From JAKFDK01 sp036676195 (GTDB taxonomy: Bacteria; Bacillota; Sulfobacillia; Symbiobacteriales; ZC4RG38), in contig JAKFDK010000037.1 in assembly GCA_036676195.1 (NCBI GenBank), positions 1 through 64,000 of the forward strand: a stretch of 64,000 nucleotides of DNA, given 5' to 3'. Each line of letters opens with the position of its first letter. Position 1 is the first letter of the stretch. Position numbers and translations under genes: made by a program. The notes beneath the pieces were generated by a model. That model saw nothing but the letters and a program-made list of their open reading frames with translations, made no database searches and was not told where the DNA came from. Positions 17,249-25,944 of the stretch are shown here, piece after piece.

Positions 17249-18535
17249 TTACTTGCTGCCGGCACGGTCGCCGGCCAGAGCTTCGGCAGACACAGTCCCA
17301 AGGCCAAACTTTTCGTGGATCGCCCGCACCGCTTCCATGGCCTGCACCGACCGGACCAGGCAGCAAATCTTGATTTCCGAGCCGCTGATCATCTCGATGT
17401 TGATGCCCTTCTCCGCCAGGGCCTCAAACATGATCGCCGCCACCCCATAGTTGGAAGCAACACCGGAGCCCACCACCGAGACCTTGGCCACGTCCACATC
17501 GTCGATCAACTGCGTCCCCGGCCATTGTTGCAGCATTTCGCGACAGATCTCCAGGGAGACATCCAGGTCGTCCTTGGCCACGGTGAGGGAGATATCGGCG
17601 CTGGTGGCCCCGGGGCCGCCGCTCTGGACGATGTCGTCGATTACCACCTTGTTCCGGGAGAAGGCAGTGAAAAGACGCGCCGCAATGCCGGGCCGGTCCG
17701 GAACGCCCAGCAGGGTAATACGGGCGATCTTCGAGTTCACAGCCACACCGGTTACAGTCCGCTGAAACTGCTGATTCACCTGTGTCACCACCTTGGTTCC
17801 CTTCTCCACGCCACCCTCCTGGGGCAGGGGGGCAAGGCTGGAGAGGACTTCAAATTCCACACCATATTGACGGGCAAATTCGACGCTGCGCAGTTGCATC
17901 ACCTGGGACCCTGACGAAGCCAGTTCAAGGAGTTCCTCGTACGAGATCTCATCCAGCTTCTGCGCCGTGGGTACAATGCGCGGGTCAGCGGTATAAACGC
18001 CGTCCACGTCGGTGAAGATCTGGCAGGCATCCGCCCCCAGGCGGGCCGCCAGGGCAATGGCTGTCAGGTCAGAGCCGCCGCGGCCAAGGGTGGTAATATC
18101 GTGCATGGCGGTCCAGCCCTGAAAACCGGCCACGATCACCACTTTACCTGCCTGCAACTCGCTGCGCACCCGGTCCGGTTTCACGTCCAGAATCCGGGCA
18201 GCCCGGTGTGTGTCATCAGTGACAAAACCAGCCTGGAATCCGGTCAGAGACACGGCCGCGACACCCAGCTTCTGCAGGGCCATGGCCATCAGGGCAATGG
18301 AAATCTGCTCGCCGGTGGACATCAGCATGTCCATTTCCCGACCGGGCGGATGGCCACCCTCGTTGATGTCCCGGGCCAACTCGACCAGTTCGTCGGTTGT
18401 ATCACCCATGGCGGATACAACCACAACCACGTCATTTCCCTGGGCCCGTTTCCACGCAATGCGGCGAGCGGCCCTTTTGATTTTCTCCACTGAGGCAACT
18501 GAGGAGCCGCCGTACTTTTGTACTATTACACCCAA
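17249..18535 (-). CDS. lysC: Aspartate kinase
   Basis: It phosphorylates L-aspartate, the first step to lysine, diaminopimelate, methionine and threonine. The 428-residue protein starts VIVQKYGGSSVA (kinase signature), has STGEQIS and TLGRGGSDLTA in the catalytic domain, and ends in two ACT domains (from about residue 265) that normally give feedback control by lysine and/or threonine. The TTG start at 18535 follows GGAGG by 9 bases. It is transcribed alone; metX lies upstream on the same strand but ends in its own hairpin. I saw no lysine riboswitch in the 233-base gap. Confidence 0.95.
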   Translation of the reverse strand: MGVIVQKYGGSSVASVEKIKRAARRIAWKRAQGNDVVVVVSAMGDTTDELVELARDINEGGHPPGREMDMLMSTGEQISIALMAMALQKLGVAAVSLTGFQAGFVTDDTHRAARILDVKPDRVRSELQAGKVVIVAGFQGWTAMHDITTLGRGGSDLTAIALAARLGADACQIFTDVDGVYTADPRIVPTAQKLDEISYEELLELASSGSQVMQLRSVEFARQYGVEFEVLSSLAPLPQEGGVEKGTKVVTQVNQQFQRTVTGVAVNSKIARITLLGVPDRPGIAARLFTAFSRNKVVIDDIVQSGGPGATSADISLTVAKDDLDVSLEICREMLQQWPGTQLIDDVDVAKVSVVGSGVASNYGVAAIMFEALAEKGINIEMISGSEIKICCLVRSVQAMEAVRAIHEKFGLGTVSAEALAGDRAGSK

Positions 18536-18730
18536 GCTGCAAGACCTCCCTGTGGCGGCGACCGCATGCGATGCGGTTGATATGCAAATGAGTTTGGAGA
18601 GTCCGGTACGGATATAATCGGATTCAGAACAGAACCGGGAGACAGGAGGCCGCTCATCACAACCTGACCAGATTTTACATGGGCACCGAACATAAGGGAA
18701 GCCATATTCGCGACTTTTTCTAAAGGAAAC

Positions 18731-18745
18731 CGGTCCCGCGGACCG
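18731..18745 (-). terminator. Hairpin downstream of metX
   Basis: CGGTCC (18731-18736) pairs with GGACCG (18740-18745) over a 3-base loop. On the minus strand it is followed by GTTTCCTTT. It lies 23 bases past the metX stop and fits a weak intrinsic terminator. Confidence 0.5.
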
Positions 18746-18768
18746 ATCCCCGTTTCGGCCCTGGCGGG

Positions 18769-20040
18769 TTACCCGGCCTGCAACCGGCGCTGGTTGCGCT
18801 CCAGGAACTCCGAGACGGCTCCGGCGACCAGCGGGAAATCCACCAGGAAGGCGTCATGACCCCAGGGGCTGTCCATCTCCAGGTAGGTGGCCTGCCCGCC
18901 GGCGGCCGTGATGCCCGCCGCCATTTCCTGCTGCAAATAGGGCGGGAACAGGATATCTGACCGAATTCCAATCACCAGGGCCTCGGCCTTGATCCGGGCA
19001 TAAGCCGCCGCCATGGAGGCGTAGCCACGGCTGATATCATGCAGATCCATGGCCTTGCTGAGGTACAGGTAGCTGTTGGCATCAAAACGCCTGACCAGGG
19101 CCTGCCCGTTGTAGTGCAGGTAGCTCTCCACCTCATAGGCAATCCCAAAGCCGCGGTCCAGGTCACGCTCCCCGGGACCACCGGCCGGTACCGGAATCCC
19201 CTCGGCGCCAGGGCCGCCCACCGTCGTGGGCCGGCTCCCATACCCTTCGTCCCAGTCCTCGGCCTTGCGGCCGATCAGATGGGCCGGGCGCACGCGGCGG
19301 TCAAACTGCTGCCACATCGACTCATCGGAGCGATAAGTAATCATCCCGAGCATCCGGGCCGTGGCCAGCCCGCGCACCGGGCCGGGGCCGGGGTAATAAT
19401 GGCCACCCCTGAACTCGGGGTCGGTCTGGATGGCCTGGCGCTGCACTTCATTATAGGCAATGCCCTGGGGATGAAAATGTCCGGCACCGGCCATGGGGAT
19501 CACCCCCAGGATGCGGTCGGGGTAGGTGACAGCCCACTCAATGGCCTGCATGGCACCCAGGGAGCCGCCCATGGCCGCAACCACCCGGGCAATGCCCAGC
19601 CGGTCCAGCAGAGCCGCCTGCACCCGCACCATATCACGCACTGTCACCAACGGGAAATCGGTGCCCCATGGCTGTCCAGTCGCCGGATTCACGCTGGCCG
19701 GCCCCGTCGTCCCCTGGCAGCCGCCCAGCACGTTGGCACACAGCACAAAGTAGCGGTTGGTGTCGACCACTTTCCCCGGCCCCACCGCCTCGTCCCACCA
19801 GCCCGGCCGGGGATCATCAGCACTGTAGCGACCGCAGACGTGGCTGTCGCCGGTGAGCGCATGGCAAACCAACACCACGTTGTCCCGGTTTGCGCTAAGC
19901 TGTCCGAAGGTCTCGTATGCAACGGTAACGGGGCCGAGGGAACGGCCACATTCGAGGACCAGGGGCTGCTCGGCGCTGAAGAGTGTTTCGTATCGCTTCT
20001 GACTGAACTCGCCTGAATTCAGGCGGGCAACAGCGGACAT
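18769..20040 (-). CDS. metX: Homoserine O-acetyltransferase (MetX family)
   Basis: It activates homoserine for methionine synthesis by acylating its hydroxyl; acetyl or succinyl preference cannot be told from the family name alone. The 423 residues show an alpha/beta-hydrolase fold: HALTGDSH oxyanion region, GWWDEAVGPGKVVDTNRYFVL, the nucleophile Ser in AAMGGSLGAMQ, and the late DILFPP and GHDAFLVDF elements that carry the catalytic Asp and His. The ATG follows AAAGGGGGTG. Transcription is controlled by the SAM-I riboswitch directly upstream. Confidence 0.95.
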   Translation of the reverse strand: MSAVARLNSGEFSQKRYETLFSAEQPLVLECGRSLGPVTVAYETFGQLSANRDNVVLVCHALTGDSHVCGRYSADDPRPGWWDEAVGPGKVVDTNRYFVLCANVLGGCQGTTGPASVNPATGQPWGTDFPLVTVRDMVRVQAALLDRLGIARVVAAMGGSLGAMQAIEWAVTYPDRILGVIPMAGAGHFHPQGIAYNEVQRQAIQTDPEFRGGHYYPGPGPVRGLATARMLGMITYRSDESMWQQFDRRVRPAHLIGRKAEDWDEGYGSRPTTVGGPGAEGIPVPAGGPGERDLDRGFGIAYEVESYLHYNGQALVRRFDANSYLYLSKAMDLHDISRGYASMAAAYARIKAEALVIGIRSDILFPPYLQQEMAAGITAAGGQATYLEMDSPWGHDAFLVDFPLVAGAVSEFLERNQRRLQAG

Positions 20041-20071
20041 GCCAGCGGCACCCCCTTTGCCTCATCGCGGG

Positions 20072-20110
20072 CACAAAAAAATGAAAAACCGCTCCATGAT
20101 AAGGAGCGGC
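20072..20110 (-). terminator. Riboswitch-controlled intrinsic terminator of metX leader
   Basis: On the minus strand CCGCTCC (paired with GGAGCGG; arms 20103-20109 and 20089-20095) is followed by a long run of U with one CA interruption (20073-20088). It sits between the SAM-I aptamer and metX, the standard place for the expression platform. Confidence 0.9.
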
Positions 20111-20140
20111 TGCGCACAAAAAAAACCCAGCAATCCGCTT

Positions 20141-20256
20141 TCTTATCTGCCGGGAAAACATCCCGGAGGAGTTGGCACCTTCAGGATGTGCCTGGGGCAC
20201 AATCCTGGGTTGCCGGGCTTCATCGGGCCTTTACCCTCTGCCTCTCTGGATAAGAG
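20141..20256 (-). ncRNA. SAM-I (S-box) riboswitch aptamer
   Basis: Read on the minus strand, the P1 strands CTCTTATC (20256-20249) and GATAAGA (20147-20141) enclose the S-box core: AGAGGCAGAGGG, then GGCCCGATGAAGCCCGGCAA, and later GGTGCCAACTCC. These are the conserved SAM-binding and kink-turn elements. In the known mechanism, SAM binding stabilises P1 and lets the downstream terminator form, turning metX off when SAM is plentiful. The promoter, aptamer and terminator are all present and in order. Confidence 0.95.
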
Positions 20257-20299
20257 CTGTCGGCCAAGGACCGACAGGTACCTATGCAATTCTTGAGCT

Positions 20300-20328
20300 A
20301 TCCTACCACGGCCATTCCACGGTGTCAA
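20300..20328 (-). promoter_or_regulatory. Sigma-A-type promoter of the metX leader
   Basis: On the minus strand TTGACA (20328-20323) is separated by 17 bases from TAGGAT (20305-20300). A transcript would start near 20293, about 37 bases before the riboswitch P1 stem. An extra hairpin (CTGTCGG with CCGACAG, 20257-20277) lies between. Confidence 0.8.
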
Positions 20329-20377
20329 TACTGTCCAGGACCCTTCCCAACCCCTGCCCGCAGGGTAGGCCCGCAGC

Positions 20378-20650
20378 TCAGTCCGTAGACTGCTCCATCC
20401 GCAGACCGATGACAGCAGCGGCCTGTTCGCATGCCTCCAGCAGATCCACCGGATCAGCCTCGCCATGCCCCCAGGCCAGTACCGTCTGCAGAGCCAGTTC
20501 CTGTTGCCCGGCCACGATGAGGGCAGCCAACACCCTGGGAAGTGCCTCCCGGGCCTTCAACCGCCGCTGAAACAGTTGTCCGGCCCGCTCCAGGGCCGAC
20601 TCGACTGAAGCGGCATCCTGCCTGGGCATAAACGGCACCAGCTTGCCCAT
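20378..20650 (-). CDS. Small hypothetical protein
   Basis: A 90-residue soluble, probably alpha-helical protein rich in Ala, Leu, Gln and Arg. ATG preceded by AAAAGGGAGG, so translation is plausible. No family recognised. The stop lies about 50 bases upstream of the metX promoter on the same strand. A possible promoter (TTGCGG, 18 bases, TATGAT on the minus strand, 20759-20730) lies 80 bases upstream of the start. Confidence 0.55.
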   Translation of the reverse strand: MGKLVPFMPRQDAASVESALERAGQLFQRRLKAREALPRVLAALIVAGQQELALQTVLAWGHGEADPVDLLEACEQAAAVIGLRMEQSTD

Positions 20651-20832
20651 CGGCCAGCCTCCCTTTTCCTATTAGCAAAACCACTGTCACGTCGCTGCAC
20701 CAGGTCGGGAACATAAAATCTGTTGATTTATCATAACACGGGGTCCCGCATGTCCGCAACGGTAGGCTTACGCCCCCGCACCCGTCCGGTCCGGAACCGA
20801 ACGGCTGCCGGAAAACTGCACCGGCAGCAGGT

Positions 20833-22401
20833 TCAGGCGCCCCGTTGGCGACGGCGCAGCCAGTCCAGGAGCAAGGCGGCCTCCGGCACACCCAGGCACC
20901 GCAGCAGTCCGGCATAGAGCAGTGCGGCGCCGGCAACAGCCGCCAGGGTAGCCACACCCGGCCAATCGGCGGCCGGCGGGACCGACAGCCAGGCCCCCGC
21001 CGCCACACAGGCGCCCGCCATGGCGGCAGATGCCAGCAGGGGCCGCGTCCACCCGCCCAGCCAGGCCGCCGCTGTCGCTGCCCCCAGGCGCCCGTGCAGC
21101 CACCACAGTTGCAGGCCGGCGTTGGCCAGTGCCCCCACCCCCCCGGCCCAGGCCAGCGCCGCCGGACCCATCCGCTCCAGCAACAGCCAGCCGCCGCCGG
21201 CCTGTACCAGCGCCCCGGCCAGCACGGCCGCCACCGGTACCCACGGCCGGCCCAGGCTGAAGCAAGCATAGGCACAGAGCATGGCCGCTGCCAGTCCGAC
21301 CACGCTCAGGGCATACCCGGTCAGAATCTCCGCCGTCAGGGCTGTCGCCGTGGCGTCAAAGGCGCCACGCTCGTATACCATGGCCACGATGGGACGGCTC
21401 AGGGTCAACAGACCCATGGCCATGGGCAGGGCCAACAGCATGGCCAGTCGCAGGCCCTGCCCCAGCACCGCCTGCAACCGCAGCCGGTCGCCGGCCGCCG
21501 CTGCCGTGGCCAGGGCCGGATACGAAACCACCGCCACAGCCTGCATCGCCGTCTGCAGGGGGAACTGGCGCAGCCGGTCGGCAAAATTCAGCGCTGCCAC
21601 CGCTCCCGGGGCCAGGTCGGCGGCAAACAGGCGTTCCACCACCGTAGAGGCCTGTCCGGCCAGCGACCAGGCCACCAGGGGCAAGATCAGGGCGCCGGCC
21701 GCGGGCGCCCCGGGTCCGGCGTTCACCGCGGCGGTCACCTGGGCCGTCGCCGCGGTCGTCACACGGCGGCGGCGGAGTACCCAAAACACGGCCGCGGCAT
21801 ACAGCAGCAGGTAAATGCCGTTGCCCGCAGCACTGGCCGCCGCCAGCCACACCGGCCCCAGGCCGGACAGCAGCACCGCGGCCACCGCCACGCTCAGATT
21901 GACCAGCATCACGCCCAGCGGCGTCACCATAAAAACGTGGCGGGCGTACAAATAGGCGCGCAACACGGCCCCCATGGCGGCCAGGGCCGCCCCCGGGAGT
22001 GCGACGCGGGCACAGGCCAATCCCAGCGCCTGCAGGTCAGGCGACCGCCCGGCCAGCAGGGGCTGCATCAGCCAGGGGGCAGCCCAGAACGCCAACAGCA
22101 CGGCCAGGGTGCCAATGGCGGTGACCCGGGCCAACACGGTCCGGGTCATCTGCTCGGCGCGGCCGGGCACCGGCCCGGCGGTTGCTGCCGACACAGCCGG
22201 CAGCAACGCCCCCGCCAGGCTGGCACTGGCCACATTGGCCGGAACCTCAGCCAGCGTCAGACCGGCCACGTAGGCATCGGTGGCGCCGGTGGCGCCAAAG
22301 GCGCGGGCGATCGCCAGCTCCCGAAGGAAACCGGCAATCTTCTGCAAGACGCTGAAAGCCGTCACGATTGCGGCGGTGCGGGCTACCTGGGCTGTCTGCA
22401 T
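20833..22401 (-). CDS. murJ: Lipid II flippase MurJ (MviN family)
   Basis: A 522-residue polytopic protein with about 14 hydrophobic segments. The N-terminus ARTAAIVTAFSVLQKIAGF with FLRELAIARAFGATGATDAY is the MurJ/MviN signature, and the segment around ALNFADRLRQFPLQT matches the second conserved loop. It would move lipid II across the membrane for wall or spore-cortex synthesis, though a second Wzx-like role is possible in this superfamily. The ATG at 22401 is chosen over 22431 because GGAGG lies 5 bases before it. ytaF lies 40 bases upstream on the same strand. Confidence 0.88.
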   Translation of the reverse strand: MQTAQVARTAAIVTAFSVLQKIAGFLRELAIARAFGATGATDAYVAGLTLAEVPANVASASLAGALLPAVSAATAGPVPGRAEQMTRTVLARVTAIGTLAVLLAFWAAPWLMQPLLAGRSPDLQALGLACARVALPGAALAAMGAVLRAYLYARHVFMVTPLGVMLVNLSVAVAAVLLSGLGPVWLAAASAAGNGIYLLLYAAAVFWVLRRRRVTTAATAQVTAAVNAGPGAPAAGALILPLVAWSLAGQASTVVERLFAADLAPGAVAALNFADRLRQFPLQTAMQAVAVVSYPALATAAAAGDRLRLQAVLGQGLRLAMLLALPMAMGLLTLSRPIVAMVYERGAFDATATALTAEILTGYALSVVGLAAAMLCAYACFSLGRPWVPVAAVLAGALVQAGGGWLLLERMGPAALAWAGGVGALANAGLQLWWLHGRLGAATAAAWLGGWTRPLLASAAMAGACVAAGAWLSVPPAADWPGVATLAAVAGAALLYAGLLRCLGVPEAALLLDWLRRRQRGA

Positions 22402-22441
22402 CGGCTGCCTCCATCTGGGCAGGTACGTCATCCTGATTATT

Positions 22442-23107
22442 CTACCATGGCGAGATCAGTCGGGTCACGCCCAGTGCCAGCAGCACCAGCCCGTGCAGCA
22501 CACTCCAGCGCCCCTGCAGGCGGCGGGGCAGCAGGGCGGCCAACTGGCACCCGGCATACAGGGAGCCCCAGCCGGCCAGTCCGACCAGCAGCGGCAACCG
22601 CAGCGGGCTGAAGCCGGCCATACCTGCGCCCAGACCCGCCCCGACCGAATCGGTGGCCAGCGCCAGACCCAGCAGCACCGCTTCCCCGGTGTTAATGCTG
22701 CCGCTGCGGTCCATATCGGCCGCCACCGGCTCGCGCAGAATGGTAATGACCAGCCGCAGGGCCGGCACCCGCCAGGTCAGTACCGGCACCGGGTCCGACG
22801 CCGGCTCGGCCGGCGGATGCAGATCCGGCCGGGCCACCCCGGCCGAGCGCCAGGCCTGCCAGGTCACCCAGGCGCCTACTGCCATCAGCAGCCCGGCCCC
22901 CAGCCGCTGTGCCCAGATACCCCCGAGCGTCAGGGCCGCCGCCTGGCCCACAAACATGGCCGCCCCCAGCACCGCCGCCGAGACCAGGCAGACTACCAGC
23001 AGTCCCCGGGCGGGCAGGCGAATCCCGCGGGCACCATAGACCAGACCCACGGTGAGCGAGTCCACGCTCAGCGCCAGCGCCAAAACGGCGGACGCAAGCC
23101 AATCCAC
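22442..23107 (-). CDS. ytaF: Sporulation membrane protein YtaF (MntP-like)
   Basis: A 221-residue membrane protein of the YtaF/MntP superfamily with two related halves. It has ALALSVDSLTVGLVYGARG at the N-terminus and GEAVLLGLALATDSVGAGLGAG in the second half. The loop REPVAADMDRSGSINTGEA between them is typical of YtaF. In Bacillus ytaF is linked to sporulation by expression; the transported ion, if any, is unknown. GTG start at 23107 after GGGGA. It lies between murJ and spoIVA on the same strand. Confidence 0.85.
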   Translation of the reverse strand: MDWLASAVLALALSVDSLTVGLVYGARGIRLPARGLLVVCLVSAAVLGAAMFVGQAAALTLGGIWAQRLGAGLLMAVGAWVTWQAWRSAGVARPDLHPPAEPASDPVPVLTWRVPALRLVITILREPVAADMDRSGSINTGEAVLLGLALATDSVGAGLGAGMAGFSPLRLPLLVGLAGWGSLYAGCQLAALLPRRLQGRWSVLHGLVLLALGVTRLISPW

Positions 23108-23167
23108 GGAGCATTCCCCGCTTTCCCGCTCAGTCTATTCATAGCGGGCCGGGCGGGGAACCAGAAG

Positions 23168-23190
23168 GCCGCCGGCACCTGGCCGGCGGC
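23168..23190 (-). terminator. Hairpin downstream of spoIVA
   Basis: GCCGCCGGC (23168-23176) pairs with GCCGGCGGC (23182-23190) over a 5-base loop, 12 bases after the spoIVA stop. No long U-tract follows on the minus strand. Confidence 0.4.
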
Positions 23191-23201
23191 ATGCATTGCA
23201 T

Positions 23202-24683
23202 TCAAATAATAATACAGATCAGCCCGCCGCTGCCCTCGTTGATAATGCGGGTAAGCGTCTCCTGCAGCTTGCCCTGGGCGTCCTCCGGCATGCGGTACAG
23301 TTTGTTCTGAATGCCCTCCCGAACCAGTTCATGCAGCGGCTTGCCGAAAATGTCAAACTCCCAGAGCTTCTTCGGGTCGTCCTCAAACCGCTCCATCAGG
23401 TAATGCACCAGTTCCTCGCCCTGTTTGGCTGTGCCCATTATCGGCGTGACCTCGGTCTGAATATCGGCTCTGATCAGGTGCAGCGACGGGGCACTGGCCT
23501 TGAGCTTTACCCCGTACATGGCGCCTGACTTCACCAGTTCCGGCTCATCAAAGACCATTTCACTGATATGGGGCGTGACCATGCCGTAACCGGTCTGGCG
23601 GACCTCATGCAGGGCGGTGGCAATCTTATCGTACTCGTGCTTGGCCACCGACCATTCCCGCAGGAGTTTGACCATGGTGTGCTTGCCCTCAAGCTTGACC
23701 CCGGCGATTTCCTCCAGCACCTGATAATACATTTCCTCATGGGCTTCCATCTCGATCACGGCGGTCCCGGTGCCCATCTCAATGGAGCGGAGCTGAGCCG
23801 AGGCCACCACTTCGCAGGCCGACAGCTTTTCTACCGCCGGATCCACGTCCCTGACCTTCAGCACGCCCTGCACGGCATCGGCCACCGCCTGCTCGAACTG
23901 CTCCCGCAGCGGATGCCGGGTATCCAGCTCTTCCACCCAGCGGGGCAGGTGTACCTCCAGTTCCTGCACTGGAAACTCGAACAGCACCTGCTCCAGGATC
24001 AGGTGAATATCATCCTCCGACAGGGCAGAGGCATCGACGGGAATCACCGGCGCCCCGTATTTCTCTTCCAGTTCCCCGGCCAGTTCCAGTGTCTCCTGGG
24101 CATAGGGGCGAATCGTATTCAGGATCATCACAAAGGGCTTGCCCAGTTCCCGCAGCTCGGCCACGACCCGCTCCTCGGGCTCCAGATACTTGCCCCGGGC
24201 CAGGTCGGTAATGCTGCCGTCGGTGGTTACCACCACGCCCAGGGTGGCATGCTCGCTGATCACCTTGCGGGTGCCGATCTCGGCTGCCTCGTGGAAGGGC
24301 ACCTCCTGGTCGAACCAGGGGGTCAGCACCATGCGCGGCTGCCCGCCCTCGTCGTTGAAGCCCAGGGCCCCCTCCACCGGGTAACCCACCACATCGACCA
24401 GCCGCACGCGCATGGAAATGCCCTCACGTGGGCTCAACTCGACGGCATCCTCGGGCACAAACTTGGGCTCAACGGTCATAACTGTCCGCCCGCCGCTGGA
24501 CTGCGGCAGTTCATCCATCATCCGCGTGCGCAGGAACTCATCCTCAATCTGGGGCAGAATCAAGCGCTCCACAAACTTGCGGATAAAGGTCGACTTGCCG
24601 GTTCGCACCGGGCCCACGACGCCGATGTAGATGTCGCCCCCGGTCCGCTGGGCTATGTCCTCGAAGATATTGAACTTTTCCAC
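23202..24683 (-). CDS. spoIVA: Stage IV sporulation protein A (spore coat ATPase)
   Basis: It builds the basement layer of the spore coat around the forespore by ATP-driven polymerisation. From the GTG at 24683 (GGGAGGGG 5 bases upstream) the product has 493 residues, matching the Bacillus protein almost exactly. It opens with EKFNIFEDIAQRTGGDIYIG, has Walker A GPVRTGKST at residues 24-32, and ends in a hydrophobic/Gly tail (GSGGLICIII) where the family anchors to SpoVM. In other Bacillota it neighbours gpsA; here the polysaccharide island separates them. A mother-cell sigma-E promoter is expected but I could not place one with confidence. Confidence 0.97.
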   Translation of the reverse strand: MEKFNIFEDIAQRTGGDIYIGVVGPVRTGKSTFIRKFVERLILPQIEDEFLRTRMMDELPQSSGGRTVMTVEPKFVPEDAVELSPREGISMRVRLVDVVGYPVEGALGFNDEGGQPRMVLTPWFDQEVPFHEAAEIGTRKVISEHATLGVVVTTDGSITDLARGKYLEPEERVVAELRELGKPFVMILNTIRPYAQETLELAGELEEKYGAPVIPVDASALSEDDIHLILEQVLFEFPVQELEVHLPRWVEELDTRHPLREQFEQAVADAVQGVLKVRDVDPAVEKLSACEVVASAQLRSIEMGTGTAVIEMEAHEEMYYQVLEEIAGVKLEGKHTMVKLLREWSVAKHEYDKIATALHEVRQTGYGMVTPHISEMVFDEPELVKSGAMYGVKLKASAPSLHLIRADIQTEVTPIMGTAKQGEELVHYLMERFEDDPKKLWEFDIFGKPLHELVREGIQNKLYRMPEDAQGKLQETLTRIINEGSGGLICIII

Positions 24684-24792
24684 CCGTTCCCCTCCCACAG
24701 CGTGGCCTTCCCCCAGGGGCGGGGCACGGCCTGGGTCTCTTAAGACTACCACTATGTGGAGGGAAGGTATTTTAGACCGAAAGTCCGGTTCT

Positions 24793-25944
24793 TTATTGCT
24801 GGTTGATCAACCCTGCGTACAATTCCTCCAGCCCGTTCATCATGGCAGCCATACTAAATGTGGAACGCACTCTCTCCTGGCCGTTACGTCCCATCGAAAT
24901 GGCCCGTTCAGAGTCCTGCAATAGTTCCAGAATCGCCCCCGCCAGCCGTTCGGGCTGCCGCGGGGGGACAATCAGCCCAGTCTGGCCATCTACGACCGCC
25001 TCAGCGTTTCCCCCCACATCTGTCACCACTAAAGGTCGGGCAGCTGACATTCCCTCCAGAATGACATTCGAGAATCCCTCCTGATGTGAGGGTAATACCT
25101 GCACATCAAAAGTGTGTAGGAGATCGGCTATATCAGTACGTGTACCTAGCCATCTGATCCGGTCGGCGATCCCCAGTGCCCTGGCATGATCCCGAAGTGA
25201 CTCCAAGGCTCCCCCATCGCGACCTACCATTACCAAATACAAAGTTGGGATAACCCGCAAAACCTTCGCCGCTGCCTCTAAGAGATCGTGATGGCCCTTG
25301 TACAGAATCAGGTTGGCAACACACCCCACAACCACGGCATTCGGGGGTATCCCTAGATTCCTCTTTAGCACTGCCGGGTTCCTGACTGGCCGGGCAAACT
25401 GGTCCCATTCTACTCCGTTATAAATTAAATAGAGTTTGCCATCAACATGGCGTTCCCGCTTGTATACGTCATGGAGCACTCCCTGGGAATTCACCGTAAT
25501 GGCATCCGCAAATCTGTTTACAAGGTTTTCCAGTGGTTGATAATACCATTGCTTTTCCTTGTCTTCACCCAGGCCGCGCCGCGCCGAAATCACAACAGGA
25601 ACACCGGCAGCACTGGCAGCAAGGCTCCCCACTACGTTCGCCCAATACAAGTAGCTATGAACTATCGCCGGTTTAACTGCCACGATGGCCCGTTGCAGTT
25701 CCCATAACGGACGTAAGGTGCCCGGTAAAAAGCGCCGAACCCGGATACCCTCATAATTAAAGATTTGCACCTGAACACCCAACGCTCTCAATTCCTCCTC
25801 GAGAGGACCCCCTTCACTGATAGCAAAGACGTGCGGAATCCAGAGTGATCGATTCAAACGCCCAACAACCTGGACAAGATGGCGCTCAGCACCACCGATT
25901 CCCAGTGTACCAATGCAGTAAATAATGGGGACAGGCCCGCTCAT
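24793..25944 (-). CDS. GT4-family glycosyltransferase
   Basis: A 383-residue GT-B enzyme that would add a sugar from a nucleotide donor to the lipid-linked repeat unit at the inner membrane face. The N-terminal GTLGIGGAERHL is the acceptor-side Gly-rich loop. The donor domain has IYNGVEW, LGTRTDIADLL and SHQEGFSNVILEGMSAARP with the EX7E-type Glu residues. The ATG at 25944 overlaps the wzx stop by 4 bases, giving the start. It is a close paralog of the gene at 28601. It is the last gene of the island operon. Confidence 0.9.
   Translation of the reverse strand: MSGPVPIIYCIGTLGIGGAERHLVQVVGRLNRSLWIPHVFAISEGGPLEEELRALGVQVQIFNYEGIRVRRFLPGTLRPLWELQRAIVAVKPAIVHSYLYWANVVGSLAASAAGVPVVISARRGLGEDKEKQWYYQPLENLVNRFADAITVNSQGVLHDVYKRERHVDGKLYLIYNGVEWDQFARPVRNPAVLKRNLGIPPNAVVVGCVANLILYKGHHDLLEAAAKVLRVIPTLYLVMVGRDGGALESLRDHARALGIADRIRWLGTRTDIADLLHTFDVQVLPSHQEGFSNVILEGMSAARPLVVTDVGGNAEAVVDGQTGLIVPPRQPERLAGAILELLQDSERAISMGRNGQERVRSTFSMAAMMNGLEELYAGLINQQ

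Noticed and set aside
18536..18768. Lysine riboswitch upstream of lysC
   Set aside because: The gap is long enough, but no lysine-aptamer core elements were recognised; only a metX terminator.
20845..22611. 588-codon plus-strand frame opposite murJ
   Set aside because: Very rich in Gln, Gly, Arg and His with no hydrophobic core; shadow of murJ.
24684..24792. Sigma-E promoter for spoIVA
   Set aside because: Expected biologically, but no -35/-10 pair in the gap matched well enough to place.
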